Below are positions 53,052 to 63,081 of a DNA stretch of 64,000 nt, in pieces. Source of the stretch: Thermogemmatispora carboxidivorans (lineage in GTDB: Bacteria; Chloroflexota; Ktedonobacteria; Ktedonobacterales; Ktedonobacteraceae). The stretch's first letter is position 1, and the number at the start of each line of letters is the position of its first letter. The notes beneath the pieces were generated by a model, which worked only from the letters and a program-made list of their open reading frames with translations, was not told where the DNA came from and did not search any database. The stretch spans positions 1,860,001 through 1,924,000 of the forward strand of contig NZ_JNIM01000001.1 in the NCBI RefSeq assembly GCF_000702505.1, written 5' to 3'. Position numbers and translations under genes: made by a program.

Positions 53052-54356
53052 TCACCTTTCCCAAGATATCGGCAAACTCTTGAGGCCACGCAGGCCGAGA
53101 TTCTCACGCCAGACGAGCGGGCCGGGCTTCAACTGCAAGCCGGGCAGGCGACGCACGATCAGCTCGATAGCGGTCTGGCCCTCGATACGTGCCAGAGCTG
53201 CCCCGAAGCAGAAATGACTGCCCCAGGCGAAGGCCACATGGCGGTTGTCCTGGCGTCGAATATCGAGGCGGTCAGGATCGGGGAAGCGCTCTGGATCGCG
53301 ATTGGCTGCGCCCATAACCGCGATCACAGCATCGCGCTTCCGAATCTGCTTCCCACCCAGTTCCGTATCCTCGGGGGCCAGACGAGCCGTATGCTGGCTG
53401 GGACTCTCGTAGCGCAGCAACTCCTCTACTGCCGATGGGATCAGTGAGAGATCTGCGCGTAGCAAAGCAAGCTGATCCGGGTGGCGCAGCAAGCTCAGCA
53501 CGCCATTCCCGATCAGATTAGTAGTTGTCTCCTGCCCTCCCACCATCGTAATAATCGTATTAGCGATAATCTCCTCCTCGCTCAGGCGGTCGCCGTCGAT
53601 CTCGGCGGTCAAGAATGCCTGGATCAAGCCCTCGCGTGGATGGTGTTCCATTTCCCTGATGGCTGCGCGAAAATAGGCAGTCATCTCATTGAGGCTGCGG
53701 ATCACCTGTGCCGCCCGGTCCGGGTTATGCTGGAAATTCCCGAGCACCTGTGCGAAGTCAGCTGACCAGGCTGTCAACTGCTGCCAATCGGCTGTAGGCA
53801 CCCCCAGCATCTCGGCGGTCACAATGGCAGGTAAAGGATAAGCCAGATCTGCGATCACGTCCATCTCTCCCTGGGCCTGAACGCGATCGAGCAAGCTATT
53901 CGTGATCTCGCGGATATGCTCGCGCAGCACGGCCACGCGGCGAGGAGTAAAGGCCTTCGCGGCCAAACTGCGCACCCGCGTATGAGCTGGTGGGTCCAGA
54001 AACAGCATCTGCCTGACCATCACGCGGGCCAAAGGTGCCAGGGCCTGCATCCCCATAGCCTCCAGCTGCTCAGGGGTTGGCGTACGTTGGGCAGAGAAGC
54101 GCTGAAAGACCGTGATCACATCGGCGTAGCGTGTTACCACCCAGGCGTGCAAAAACGGGTCCCAGTGAACGGGGTCCTCGCGGCGCAGGCGGTGGTAGAG
54201 TGGATAAGGATTCGCCAGAACCTCTGGATCAAGTAGATGATACAGACTTAGTGGTGGTTCCTGCTGTTGTGGTGGCGTCACCGACTTCGGTTCCTGCATA
54301 ATTGTCTCGGGCTCCTCTTGTCCAGAAACAAGACCGACTGTACCTTCTCCTTCCAT
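53052..54356 (-). CDS. Cytochrome P450
   Basis: 434 aa from the ATG at 54356; a TTG at 54362 and an ATG at 54299 (with AGGAG upstream) are alternatives. It has the I-helix VGGQETTTNL, the K-helix EELLRYES and the haem loop FAWGSHFCFGAALAR with the Cys ligand. No membrane anchor is present, as in soluble bacterial CYP107-like enzymes. Its position inside the NRPS operon, between modules 1 and 2, suggests that it hydroxylates or otherwise oxidises the peptide or a carrier-bound residue. Redox partners are not nearby. Confidence 0.92.
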   Translation of the reverse strand: MEGEGTVGLVSGQEEPETIMQEPKSVTPPQQQEPPLSLYHLLDPEVLANPYPLYHRLRREDPVHWDPFLHAWVVTRYADVITVFQRFSAQRTPTPEQLEAMGMQALAPLARVMVRQMLFLDPPAHTRVRSLAAKAFTPRRVAVLREHIREITNSLLDRVQAQGEMDVIADLAYPLPAIVTAEMLGVPTADWQQLTAWSADFAQVLGNFQHNPDRAAQVIRSLNEMTAYFRAAIREMEHHPREGLIQAFLTAEIDGDRLSEEEIIANTIITMVGGQETTTNLIGNGVLSLLRHPDQLALLRADLSLIPSAVEELLRYESPSQHTARLAPEDTELGGKQIRKRDAVIAVMGAANRDPERFPDPDRLDIRRQDNRHVAFAWGSHFCFGAALARIEGQTAIELIVRRLPGLQLKPGPLVWRENLGLRGLKSLPISWER

Positions 54357-54433
54357 TGGCAACTGTGCTGGCAGCGTTCTCCCCCGTATTCTGGCGGCCA
54401 GCGTAGCATGCCAAACCCTCTCCTCTCCTGGTC

Positions 54434-56479
54434 TTAGCTGTTCTGAAGCTGCTCTAGCAAGCTATGGGCCTCCTGCTCACTCATGGTCGCCAGGCGTTCA
54501 AGCAGTAGCTGCTCGATGCGAGCGGCGAGCTGGCGCACTGTTGGAGCGGTAAAGAGCGTGTGCAGTGAAATCTGCACTCCAAACAGCTCAGTCAAGCGCA
54601 AGATGAGCTGGGCCCCAAGCAGAGAATGGCCGCCGAGCATAAAGAAGTTAGCGTTAACATCGATAGCCGGGCGTCCCAGCAGCGAGCAGACTACCTCTGC
54701 CACCTGTTGCTCGATAGCGTTGGTTGGGGCCGCGGCCTCCTCTCTCACGGGAGACGGAGCTGGACCTGCCATCCCTGCCTCTTTCGTTTCTAACGCTGCT
54801 GACAGGATCTTGCCAGTCTCGGGTGGTGGTAGAGCCTCGCGGTCAATCTTGCCATGAGCAGTCAATGGCAGGGTTTCCAGACGCACGAAGATCGTCGGAA
54901 GCATGTAATCGGGCAACTGCTTGGCGAGCGCCGTGCGCAGCTGAGAGGCGGTGAGTTGCGTTTCGGGCGAAGTAACCACATAAGCGACGAGCTGCTTCTC
55001 GCCTGGCCGCTCCTCGTGGGCAACAACAACGCTGGCGGTAATGCCTGGCTGCTGGTTGAGCATGGTGGCTATCTCATCCAGCTCAATGCGGTAGCCCCGA
55101 ATCTTGACCTGATTATCCAGGCGGCCCAAAAAAGCGATCTGGCCATCCGGCAAGAAGCGCGCCTGGTCGCCCGTGCGATACATGCGGCCCCCGGGCTGCT
55201 GAACAAACGGATCAGGAAGGAAACGCTCGGCGGTCAGCTCCGGACGACCTCGGTAACCGCGGGCTACTCCCTGGCCACCGATATACAGTTCGCCAGGAGC
55301 ACCCCAGGGCACGGGGCGAAGCGCTTCATCGAGAATATAGATCGATGTATTATCGATAGGCCAGCCAATGGATGGCGGCTCTGCCAGTGGCTCGCTCACT
55401 GGTGGCACTGGTCCGGAGGTCGCTACAACCGTGGCCTCGGTTGGCCCGTAGTTATTGACCAGGGTAAAGGGCAGGCCGGGCTGTGGATAGCGATGGAGCG
55501 TATCGGCTCCTGTCAGCAAGAAGCGTAAAGCCGTTTCGCGAGGCCACGAGAGTTGAATCAGGTGCTCGGCCAGTGGGGTTGGCAAGAAAGCGATGGTGAT
55601 GGCCTGTTCGACCAACCAATCGCGCAGCGCTGGTGCCGAGAAGCGCAGCTCATCGGCAGGCAGATAGACAGCTGCGCCACATGTCAGATAAGGCCAAAGC
55701 TCCCAGCCGGTTGCATCGAAAGCCGGACTGGTCACCTGGCTGGCCCGATCGGCAGCGCTCACCGAGAAGGCGCGCTGGTGCCAGAAGATCAGGTTCAGCA
55801 GGCTATCGTGTGTGACCTCCACCCCCTTGGGGCGCCCGGTTGAACCCGAGGTATAGATCACATAGGCCAGATCATCTGGCGTGGCCTGCTGCTCCTCGAT
55901 CTCCCCCGTTGGCTGGACTGCCAGCCGGGCGGCATCTTGATCCAGGTAAACACGCTGCTGAGTAGGGAGCGCTGCTTCCCGCTCAAGCTGGCTGGCCAGG
56001 CGCGAAGTCGTAACCAATACGGGGGCCTGGGCATCCTCCAGCATAAAGCGAACGCGCTCATGCGGATAAGACGGATCGAGCGGCAAGTAGGCCCCACCGG
56101 CTTTAAGAATAGCCAGTAGCCCCACTACCATCTCTGGCGAGCGCTCCAGGTAGAGGCCGACGGGCACACCGGGGTAGACCCCCTGAGCTCGCAGGTAATG
56201 GGCCAATTGATTGGCGCGCCTGTTCAGTTCCTGGTAGCTCAATGTCGTCTGCGCTGTCACTACTGCTGGAGCCAGTGGGTGCTCATGTGCCTGTTGGGCA
56301 ACAAGAGACGGGACACAGGCATTACGCGGATAATCTCGCCTGACCGCGATCCATAGGCTAAGTGGCTGTTCTACTTCGCTCGGCAGAAGATTACCGGGAA
56401 TCTTCTCTATTGCATCTCTAGCTGTCATTGTTAGCCCTGAGAAATTGCTGCTGTACAGTTCTTCTTGCTTAAAGACCAT
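54434..56479 (-). CDS. Non-ribosomal peptide synthetase, loading module (A-PCP), leucine code
   Basis: 681 aa from the ATG at 56479; TTG at 56503 and ATG at 56428 are alternatives. After a short N-terminal remnant that looks like a C-A linker (RRDYPRNACVPSLVAQQA), an A domain runs to about 555. The pocket code is D-A-W-F-L-G-N-V-V-K, identical to the established leucine code. The PCP motif is GGHSLLGAQL. The C-terminal tail MSEQEAHSLLEQLQ matches an NRPS docking helix. It is the first gene of the operon and lacks a C domain, so it loads the first residue, predicted Leu. Confidence 0.92.
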   Translation of the reverse strand: MVFKQEELYSSNFSGLTMTARDAIEKIPGNLLPSEVEQPLSLWIAVRRDYPRNACVPSLVAQQAHEHPLAPAVVTAQTTLSYQELNRRANQLAHYLRAQGVYPGVPVGLYLERSPEMVVGLLAILKAGGAYLPLDPSYPHERVRFMLEDAQAPVLVTTSRLASQLEREAALPTQQRVYLDQDAARLAVQPTGEIEEQQATPDDLAYVIYTSGSTGRPKGVEVTHDSLLNLIFWHQRAFSVSAADRASQVTSPAFDATGWELWPYLTCGAAVYLPADELRFSAPALRDWLVEQAITIAFLPTPLAEHLIQLSWPRETALRFLLTGADTLHRYPQPGLPFTLVNNYGPTEATVVATSGPVPPVSEPLAEPPSIGWPIDNTSIYILDEALRPVPWGAPGELYIGGQGVARGYRGRPELTAERFLPDPFVQQPGGRMYRTGDQARFLPDGQIAFLGRLDNQVKIRGYRIELDEIATMLNQQPGITASVVVAHEERPGEKQLVAYVVTSPETQLTASQLRTALAKQLPDYMLPTIFVRLETLPLTAHGKIDREALPPPETGKILSAALETKEAGMAGPAPSPVREEAAAPTNAIEQQVAEVVCSLLGRPAIDVNANFFMLGGHSLLGAQLILRLTELFGVQISLHTLFTAPTVRQLAARIEQLLLERLATMSEQEAHSLLEQLQNS

Positions 56480-56503
56480 ATAAATAGTTTGCTCCTGCCA
56501 CAA

Positions 56504-56853
56504 ATTGAATCACATATTCCTTGCCTCTCCCGGGAGGAGGCTATGATTGAAACAGCCTGCTGATTGAGTGTAGACAGGCAGCACCCTTGAGGATACGTCC
56601 TTTTGAAACGTCGCTGAATCCGTTGTGGTTGTAGTTATTCTGGAATGCTACGTTTCTGCCTGGTATCCTCCCTGTCTACCAGCCTGCCTGTTCAGGTGGC
56701 GCGCGAGAGCGGACGCGCCTTCAGATGAGTTGGAAAGAAAGACGCCAGATAACAGTATACTGCTCTATTGGCTGGAAAGCTCCTCTTGGATGGCTCTTTT
56801 GGCAGAACATGATAACCGTCTTTACCGGCATTGATGACCGCTTTCTGGCGGAC
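56504..56853. other. Intergenic region upstream of the NRPS operon
   Basis: 350 bases without a gene. A hairpin (GCCTCTCCC/GGGAGGAGGC, 56523-56541) lies about 45 bases before the start. No clear -35/-10 pair was found, so the NRPS promoter is unassigned. Confidence 0.4.
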
Positions 56854-57999
56854 CTAATCTACCGTCAGGGGGGTTCCCTGTTCCGCTGTGGTCCAAATAT
56901 GCTGGCAAGCAGCGATACCCTGACGGATGCCCTCCTGAATAGCGTGATTATTGGCTGGCGTTTGGGTTTGCGAGCTGTAGAGATTGGCGTCCCAGCCGTA
57001 GTAAGCGATGCCGGTGGCTCCATGCTGGCAGAAACTCTGGCTTTGCTGGACAATATCGGCGGTACTGGGCAGCGGCCAGCTCAGGCCGGCCCGAGTCGAA
57101 GGTCCGCCGAAGGCCTGCGCGATCCCAATCACCGGGGTCTGAGCGTAGTTCCAGCCGCGTTTCTGCAGGCTGGTGAACATAGCATTCAGGGTACTACGCA
57201 TTGACCAGTCATAGCGGCTGGCGGAGGCATCTTCCCTGGCTTGCAAGACCGTGAAGATATAGAGGCCGATCAGGTCGCAGCCCTCGGCGGTGAAGTTAGC
57301 TGCGACCTCATCATGCCAGCCGGTATCGAAGCCTGTAGGTGGCGAAGCACCAAAGCCGCAGATGGCAGGGCGCTGAGGCGTATACTGCTGGATCAATTCG
57401 TGAAACTTGATTAACAGCTCACGAGCGCTGCCAGGGTCCCACAGCACCCAGTCATCAAGCACCCAATACCCCAGAATGAGCGGATTAGACTGAGTCTCTT
57501 CGAGGTGCCGTCTGACAAGCTGGAGCAAAGCCTCTTCGCTCGCAATCGGCACCGAATCCCGCCCGCAGTAAGGATGAGCGCCGGGTGGTGGCGGCTTGAC
57601 CGTTTTGGTACGGTGGCACTCGTAATACTGCAGGTAGCTAGAGATATAGCCGTCGATGACCTGCATGTGTGCGGCCTGGAGCGCTCGCCCTAGCTCGCTC
57701 TCTGGTGAAGGTGGATCACCATACTCAAAAACCACTTGTATCCCCAATGCTGCGGCTTCTGCAACCTCGGCGGGGGTTCCAACGGTGAAGCCGCCGGTCA
57801 GATGCAGATCCTTGAAACGGCTATCCTGCCCGCTGGAACTGGCAAAGTGCGGGCTGCTCGTTGTCAGCTGCGAAACCAGCGGCGAGTGGGTGATCAACCA
57901 CCAGGGATGCAGCAGCCAACCTATCCCTACCAGAATAGCCATAACCGACGCGCTGAGCAGCAAGAAGGCGCGCCTCTGCCAGTGATGCTCCTGCCTCAT
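56854..57999 (-). CDS. Membrane-anchored protein, possible TIM-barrel glycosidase-like
   Basis: 381 aa. An N-terminal membrane anchor (FLLLSASVMAILVGIGWLL) is followed by an external domain. Segments such as GFTVGTPAEVAEAAALGIQVV, NPLILGYWVLDDWVLWD and GWNYAQTPVIGIAQAFGG have the alternating beta-alpha look of a TIM barrel, with acidic residues at strand ends. No family was recognised with certainty. It is in line with polysaccharide genes on the same strand, so a surface-polysaccharide role is possible. Confidence 0.6.
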   Translation of the reverse strand: MRQEHHWQRRAFLLLSASVMAILVGIGWLLHPWWLITHSPLVSQLTTSSPHFASSSGQDSRFKDLHLTGGFTVGTPAEVAEAAALGIQVVFEYGDPPSPESELGRALQAAHMQVIDGYISSYLQYYECHRTKTVKPPPPGAHPYCGRDSVPIASEEALLQLVRRHLEETQSNPLILGYWVLDDWVLWDPGSARELLIKFHELIQQYTPQRPAICGFGASPPTGFDTGWHDEVAANFTAEGCDLIGLYIFTVLQAREDASASRYDWSMRSTLNAMFTSLQKRGWNYAQTPVIGIAQAFGGPSTRAGLSWPLPSTADIVQQSQSFCQHGATGIAYYGWDANLYSSQTQTPANNHAIQEGIRQGIAACQHIWTTAEQGTPLTVD

Positions 58000-58094
58000 A
58001 CGTTCGTCGCTCCCTGCTTGACTTCCTGGGCAACTACTGAGCTGGCTCAGCTACCGACCTTGCCTTGCTGCTCTTGGGCTTCCCTCTCTGGTGA

Positions 58095-58826
58095 CTAGGC
58101 TGTCTCGGCCTCCTGTTGGCCGAAAAGCTTGGGAAGAAAGGTTTTGGCCAGCTCCAGGTTCCCCTCATAGCTGTGATAGAACCAGCTTTCCAGCTTCTGC
58201 CTGGGTGTTGCTCCCTCGGCTACCCACCAGATGGGATGCGTCAGGAGTTGAATCGCCTTCCCTTCCCGAAAAGCCGCTGACTGCAGAGGATGGCCATAGC
58301 GCCAGCGTCCGGTCGAATCGCTGATATAAGCAAGGTCGCCTCGCTGAGCTAAATGGTAGACCGCATAGATCGGCCTGGCCTCTTCTACTGGAATGCTGGC
58401 GAGTGTGCGCGGACTGTGGACACTCGCAATCTCTCGTTTGACATAGGGGTAGAAGTGTGCCAGGATCTCTATTTCGTGAACAACGTCGAGATGCTGACCA
58501 TGATAGTCCTGTAAATCAATGTGAAGGGCAATATCATGCCCATAATTATGAATCTGCTCCAGAAGACGAGCACTTTCTGTACTGAGTACATTATAAAATG
58601 GGGAGGACAGCATCACAAAATACGTGGCCTGGAAGCCAGACTCATATTCCACGCGAGCAAGCTCTAACGCAGCTTTTAGACTAATATCGATATCGTGCCT
58701 CAGTAGCAATATACGCTCGCCTTGCTCTAGTCGCTCTTCAAGACCATCGAAGAGCGAGCAACGATAACCTCGACTCGCAAAGGCCGAGAGGAGTTGACGG
58801 TAACTCTGTAAAGTAAAATCTTCCAA
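58095..58826 (-). CDS. Polysaccharide-deacetylase-like protein
   Basis: 243 aa. The first catalytic motif is present as LLRHDIDIS (His-Asp pair), followed by FQATYFVML and DIALHIDLQDYHG. These match the NodB/polysaccharide deacetylase fold, in the shorter cytoplasmic form often found in glycan clusters. The start codon is TTG at 58826, with AGAAGAG upstream; no nearer ATG fits. It probably removes acyl groups from a cell-surface glycan precursor. Confidence 0.75.
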   Translation of the reverse strand: MEDFTLQSYRQLLSAFASRGYRCSLFDGLEERLEQGERILLLRHDIDISLKAALELARVEYESGFQATYFVMLSSPFYNVLSTESARLLEQIHNYGHDIALHIDLQDYHGQHLDVVHEIEILAHFYPYVKREIASVHSPRTLASIPVEEARPIYAVYHLAQRGDLAYISDSTGRWRYGHPLQSAAFREGKAIQLLTHPIWWVAEGATPRQKLESWFYHSYEGNLELAKTFLPKLFGQQEAETA

Positions 58827-58880
58827 TGCTCTTCTACCTACTTCTAGTATTGAATAGATAGTTTTAATGATCTTTCGCTT

Positions 58881-60137
58881 TCACTGTTTGATGATCTGCC
58901 GGTAGAGTTGCAGCAAGTTTTCCTGTTCCTTCTCCCAACGCAGATCGGTGGAGGCCGCCTGTAGAGCGTTCTGCCGCATAGTGGCCAGCATGTGCGGCTT
59001 GGCAAGCATCCTGTTAATGGTGCTGGCGATGGCTTCAGGAGTGAGCTCGCTGACCACCTCACCCAGACCGTAGCGCTGCACGAGTTCCACGACTGCTGGC
59101 AGGGCTGAGGTCAGCACGGGTACGCCGGCCATAATGTACTCAAACAGCTTATTGGGTAGGAACATCTGCACGTTCAGCGAATAGTCGGGTGAGGCGACCA
59201 GCAGGCCCAGATCTGCCGAAGCTGTCCAACGCAGCAGCTCGGCGTAAGGGACGGCGGGCAAGAGCTTCACGCGGTCGCCGACCTGTTCTGTCGCAATCAG
59301 CTGCTCCAGCTCCTCGGCGGCGTTGCCCAGACCTTTTCCCAGCAGCACGATAACAATCTCGGGATCGAGGTAGCGGGCGGCCTTGACGAGAAGATCCAGC
59401 GAGCGATTGGCCTGGAGGCGTCCTTGATACAGAGCCAGGCGTATCTGAGGTGCCAGGCCGAGGGCCTCGTGTAGTCGCTTACTGCGCGTCACCTGCTGAT
59501 AGGGAGGAATATTGCGCACCAGGGCCAGGTGTTTGATCCGATAGCGGCGCTGAAGCTCCTCAACAATCGGCGGAGAGACAGTAATCACGCCATCGCTGGC
59601 TGGAATCATACCTTTCATGAGCAGGGTCAGCAGATGGTGAAGCAGCCGTCGACCCCGACTCATTGAAGAAAGGGGGTGCTCCTCCAGGGGCATCTCGTGA
59701 GCCTCGAAGACCAGCCGTTTCCGGCGCAGGCGCGAGGCCAGGTAGCAAGCTGGCAGAGCGCTAACATCATGAGCGTGATAGACATCGGCGTCTGTGCTCA
59801 GCACCTGCCACGTACCGCGCACGAAGAGGGAGGCGGCCCTGAGCAAGGCATGGCGCTTGAAACGAGACGAGAAGAACTCGGGGGGCTGCCGTACGTGCTG
59901 CAGCGCAATGCCCTGGAGTTCCTCACGCGCAGGTTGCCCTTGCGACTCCAGATCGACCACGCTGACATGGCATCCGGCGGCGCTCAGAGCGGTTGCGGCC
60001 CGCATTACTCGTACATCGCTCTTGCCCTGGCCCAGCACATGCATACAGACCCGCAGAGGGGATAAGCTCCCGGGGGAGTCGCCCCGTGAAGTCTCGGTGG
60101 CCTGATTGGCATGCTGGCTGACTATCGACTCTCTCAA
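58881..60137 (-). CDS. Glycosyltransferase family 4
   Basis: 418 aa GT-B fold enzyme. The N-domain has the sugar-acceptor side, including VYHAHDVSALPACYLA. The C-domain has LYQGRLQANRSLDLLVKAA, GNAAEELEQLI and the nucleotide-sugar site MFLPNKLFEYIMAGVPVL (the E of EX7E). The TTG start at 60137 overlaps the previous stop (TTGA), with AGGAGGG seven bases upstream. It resembles the next gene product, suggesting duplication. It adds a sugar to a surface polysaccharide; donor unknown. Confidence 0.88.
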   Translation of the reverse strand: MRESIVSQHANQATETSRGDSPGSLSPLRVCMHVLGQGKSDVRVMRAATALSAAGCHVSVVDLESQGQPAREELQGIALQHVRQPPEFFSSRFKRHALLRAASLFVRGTWQVLSTDADVYHAHDVSALPACYLASRLRRKRLVFEAHEMPLEEHPLSSMSRGRRLLHHLLTLLMKGMIPASDGVITVSPPIVEELQRRYRIKHLALVRNIPPYQQVTRSKRLHEALGLAPQIRLALYQGRLQANRSLDLLVKAARYLDPEIVIVLLGKGLGNAAEELEQLIATEQVGDRVKLLPAVPYAELLRWTASADLGLLVASPDYSLNVQMFLPNKLFEYIMAGVPVLTSALPAVVELVQRYGLGEVVSELTPEAIASTINRMLAKPHMLATMRQNALQAASTDLRWEKEQENLLQLYRQIIKQ

Positions 60138-61402
60138 CGTGATCCCTCCTGCTGTGGCGCTGCTGCGCTGGCTGGCCTTGCTGGCAGCAGCGCCTCATAG
60201 AGTTCGAACAGATGAAATTGCTCGCGGTTCCAGTTGAACTCGCGGTGAGCAATCTCCAGGGCGTGCTGCCTCATGCGCTCCAGTGCCTCCTGATCGTGGA
60301 TGACCCGATTAATGGTGGCGGCGACGGTAGCCGGATCAAGTGATGGCTCGACTACTCCCAACTGGTGGGCTTGAATCAGCTCGGCAATCACATCGAGTTG
60401 GGAGCTGAGTACGGGAAGTCCTGCCATCAAGTACTCGAAGAACTTGTTAGGCAGGCAGTAGCGGATGCTCAGTGAGTAATCGGGAGGGAGCAAGGTCAGG
60501 CCGAGATCGGCTGAGGCGGTCCAGGTGAGGAGCTCCTCGTAGGGAACGGGAGGTAGCAATTTCACACGTTGCTCCACTCCAAGCTCAGAGATCAGCTTCT
60601 GCAGTTTCTGATGTGTTGGCTCGCGCGCCGCCCCAAGCATGACAATCACGACGTCTGGCTCTAAAAATGGAGCGGCTCGCACGAGCAGGTCGAGGCCGCG
60701 GTTTTCCTGAAGATTGCCCTGATAAAGGGCAATGCGGGTCTCACTGGATAAGCCCAATTTTTCGCGTAGCAGATTGGTGCGCGCAACCTGGCGGTAGGGT
60801 GGCACATTACGCAAGAGCGTGACACGCTGTCCGCCATACTCGCGCTCGATGAGGGAGACAATGGGGGGCGAGACTGCGATCACCCCCTGGCTGCGCCTCA
60901 CGAGGTAGCCCAGTACCCGGCGCGCGATGGCGAGGAGGCGCGGCCAGCGCTGGACCGCCCGATCTGACAGTGGCAGCTCTGGCGAATCAAAGATCAGGGG
61001 CTTGCGCCGCAGTCTGGCGGCCACATAGGCGGCGAGTAGCGCATGCTCCACAAATGAATGATAGATGTCGGCCTCTTCTCGAAGGAGATGGAGGGCGCTC
61101 AGTATATTGATGCGAAGTAGCTTGACCAGGAACCAGGGCTTAAAACGCGCTGGGATAAACCAGGCGGGCATGACGATATGTTTTAGTCTGATCCCCTGGT
61201 GAATCTCCTCATGGGGGGAGGTGCGCGACCTGACAACGTCGACAATGGTCACTTGCAGACCAGCCTCCTTCAGAGCAGTGGCGGTGCGCCACAAACGCGC
61301 ATCGCCGAGGGCCGGCGCAAACCTGAGCATGACAACGTGCTGCCCCTGAAAAAGCGGTGTGGGGCCAGCAGCCACATCTGTAGCTTCGGATAACGTGGTC
61401 AT
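60134..61402 (-). CDS. Glycosyltransferase family 4
   Basis: 422 aa GT-B enzyme with the same layout as its neighbour: LYQGNLQENRGLDLLVRAA and YCLPNKFFEYLMAGLPVL. It overlaps the flippase gene by four bases (ATGA) and is overlapped by the next GT gene. The two GT4 proteins share a clear family resemblance along their length. It is part of the polysaccharide operon; the sugar donor cannot be read from sequence. Confidence 0.9.
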   Translation of the reverse strand: MTTLSEATDVAAGPTPLFQGQHVVMLRFAPALGDARLWRTATALKEAGLQVTIVDVVRSRTSPHEEIHQGIRLKHIVMPAWFIPARFKPWFLVKLLRINILSALHLLREEADIYHSFVEHALLAAYVAARLRRKPLIFDSPELPLSDRAVQRWPRLLAIARRVLGYLVRRSQGVIAVSPPIVSLIEREYGGQRVTLLRNVPPYRQVARTNLLREKLGLSSETRIALYQGNLQENRGLDLLVRAAPFLEPDVVIVMLGAAREPTHQKLQKLISELGVEQRVKLLPPVPYEELLTWTASADLGLTLLPPDYSLSIRYCLPNKFFEYLMAGLPVLSSQLDVIAELIQAHQLGVVEPSLDPATVAATINRVIHDQEALERMRQHALEIAHREFNWNREQFHLFELYEALLPARPASAAAPQQEGSR

Positions 61403-63081
61403 AGGCTTCTTTTCACACTCCTTCCGGGAAAGGAATGGCGCAGGCGGGCAAGCTGCCGCAGCGGCAGGCGTGCCAATAGCAGCAGGATGACGACATAGGT
61501 CAGCCAGATCAGCCCATAAAGGACGGCACTGCTCAGCGGATCAAGACCTTGGACCAAGAATGCGGCGATGAAATAGAGAGCAATCCCAATGGTCAAGGCG
61601 CTGAGAAAGAAGCCGATCTCGAAGGGCACAGGGTACATCTGGTTGTTCACCAGGTAGGCGAGGAACGAGAGGAACGCATAGGCCAGCAGTGTTGAGAAGG
61701 CTGCACCGAGGGCGCCGGTTAGCGGGATAAGTAGCACATTCAACACCACGTTAAAAATAGCTGCCTCTGCCGTAAGAACTACTGCATACCATGTTTTTCT
61801 CTTTATTGATATGCCCACATTGAAAACGTTGTAGATGCCGTAAAAGACCATAGACATGGCTACTAATGAGATCACGGGCGAGGCTCCGTGATAGCTGTCT
61901 GGGAAGAGGACTTCCAGCAAAAACTTCCCGGCCAGCGAGAGGCCAAAGGCGGCCAGCAGGAGGGCGACGCTGAACCAGCGGAAGATCAATCTGAAGATCT
62001 GCGGTGCATCGCGGCGACGTGCCACGGAGAACATGGTCGTAGGCCAGGCCAGATTGAAAGGTGAGATGACCAGTACCCCCAAGACGTTGCCCAGCGTATA
62101 GGCAATCGAGTAACTGGCGGTTTCGGCCAGTGAGCCAAAGCGACTCAGCAGATAACGATCCGAGAGCTGCAGCACCCAGACAGACACGAAGCTTGCCACC
62201 AGGGGCACGCCAAAGGACAACATATTGCCTGCCATTTCGCGGTCAAAAGTCAAGCCTGCCTCCCAGAGGATCACCGGTAGCATGCTGAAAACCACGATGG
62301 CATATCCGCTGGCCGTGCCCAACAAGGCCCCAGTCATGCCCAGATGCAGCGGCCCTATGAAGAGTAAGGTTGCAACAAGGCCCACGAGTAGGTTGGCGAT
62401 CGAAAGGGTCGCATAGAGTGTGGGACGGTTCTCGGCTCGCAGCCAGGCCAGGCCCGGCACGCTCAGATTCTGCAGCAACACTACCAGGGCGGCGGCCTGC
62501 ACTGGCGCTGTCAAGAGGGCCGACTGGAAGAGGAGCAGGGCGATGAAGGCTGCGCCTAGTGACATGGCCAGCGTTGCCACAATTGAGATCGCCAGGAGCA
62601 GCCCTACTAAGGTCGAAAGCACGCGCAGTCGCTCGCGGCGTGATTCGTAGTCGTAGCCGTAGGCGCGGAAGAAGGCGTTCCCCAGGCCGAGCTGTGTGAT
62701 GCCAGCGATCAGCGAAATGGCTGCGAGCAGCACGGAGAGGGCGCCATATTCATCGCGCGAGAGTGTATGTGTCAGAACTGGGGCCAGCACAAGCGAGGTC
62801 AGAGGGCCTGCCAGAGAAGAGAGGGCATAGATCCCACTGCTCTTCACCAGAGTACGCAGCTGACCCACATAGCCATTGCTCTTCTCTTGCGCTGGTGCTG
62901 GGGTACTGGGTCCCGAGGTCGTCGGCGGGGCTGGCGCAGCTGGTGGGGCTGCCAGCGCCGGCTGTGCCGGCTGGACTGGGCGTGCTATCTGCACCGCTGG
63001 TGTTGGCTGATAGCCCGGCGCGTACTGTGGATACTGCGGCCCCGGGTAGGCTGGATAGGGCTGTTGTGTTGTTGGCTTCAA
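61399..63081 (-). CDS. Polysaccharide flippase, MOP/PST family, with Pro-rich N-terminus
   Basis: 560 aa. About 14 membrane helices follow a cytoplasmic tail of roughly 75 residues very rich in Pro, Ala, Gln and Tyr, unusual for this family. The membrane part is a Wzx-like/MurJ-like flippase (SSGIYALSSLAGPLTSLVLAPVL is cited only by its start SSGIYALSSLAG). It moves lipid-linked glycan units across the membrane. The TTG start at 63081 overlaps the preceding stop; no ATG is near. Confidence 0.88.
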   Translation of the reverse strand: MKPTTQQPYPAYPGPQYPQYAPGYQPTPAVQIARPVQPAQPALAAPPAAPAPPTTSGPSTPAPAQEKSNGYVGQLRTLVKSSGIYALSSLAGPLTSLVLAPVLTHTLSRDEYGALSVLLAAISLIAGITQLGLGNAFFRAYGYDYESRRERLRVLSTLVGLLLAISIVATLAMSLGAAFIALLLFQSALLTAPVQAAALVVLLQNLSVPGLAWLRAENRPTLYATLSIANLLVGLVATLLFIGPLHLGMTGALLGTASGYAIVVFSMLPVILWEAGLTFDREMAGNMLSFGVPLVASFVSVWVLQLSDRYLLSRFGSLAETASYSIAYTLGNVLGVLVISPFNLAWPTTMFSVARRRDAPQIFRLIFRWFSVALLLAAFGLSLAGKFLLEVLFPDSYHGASPVISLVAMSMVFYGIYNVFNVGISIKRKTWYAVVLTAEAAIFNVVLNVLLIPLTGALGAAFSTLLAYAFLSFLAYLVNNQMYPVPFEIGFFLSALTIGIALYFIAAFLVQGLDPLSSAVLYGLIWLTYVVILLLLARLPLRQLARLRHSFPGRSVKRSL

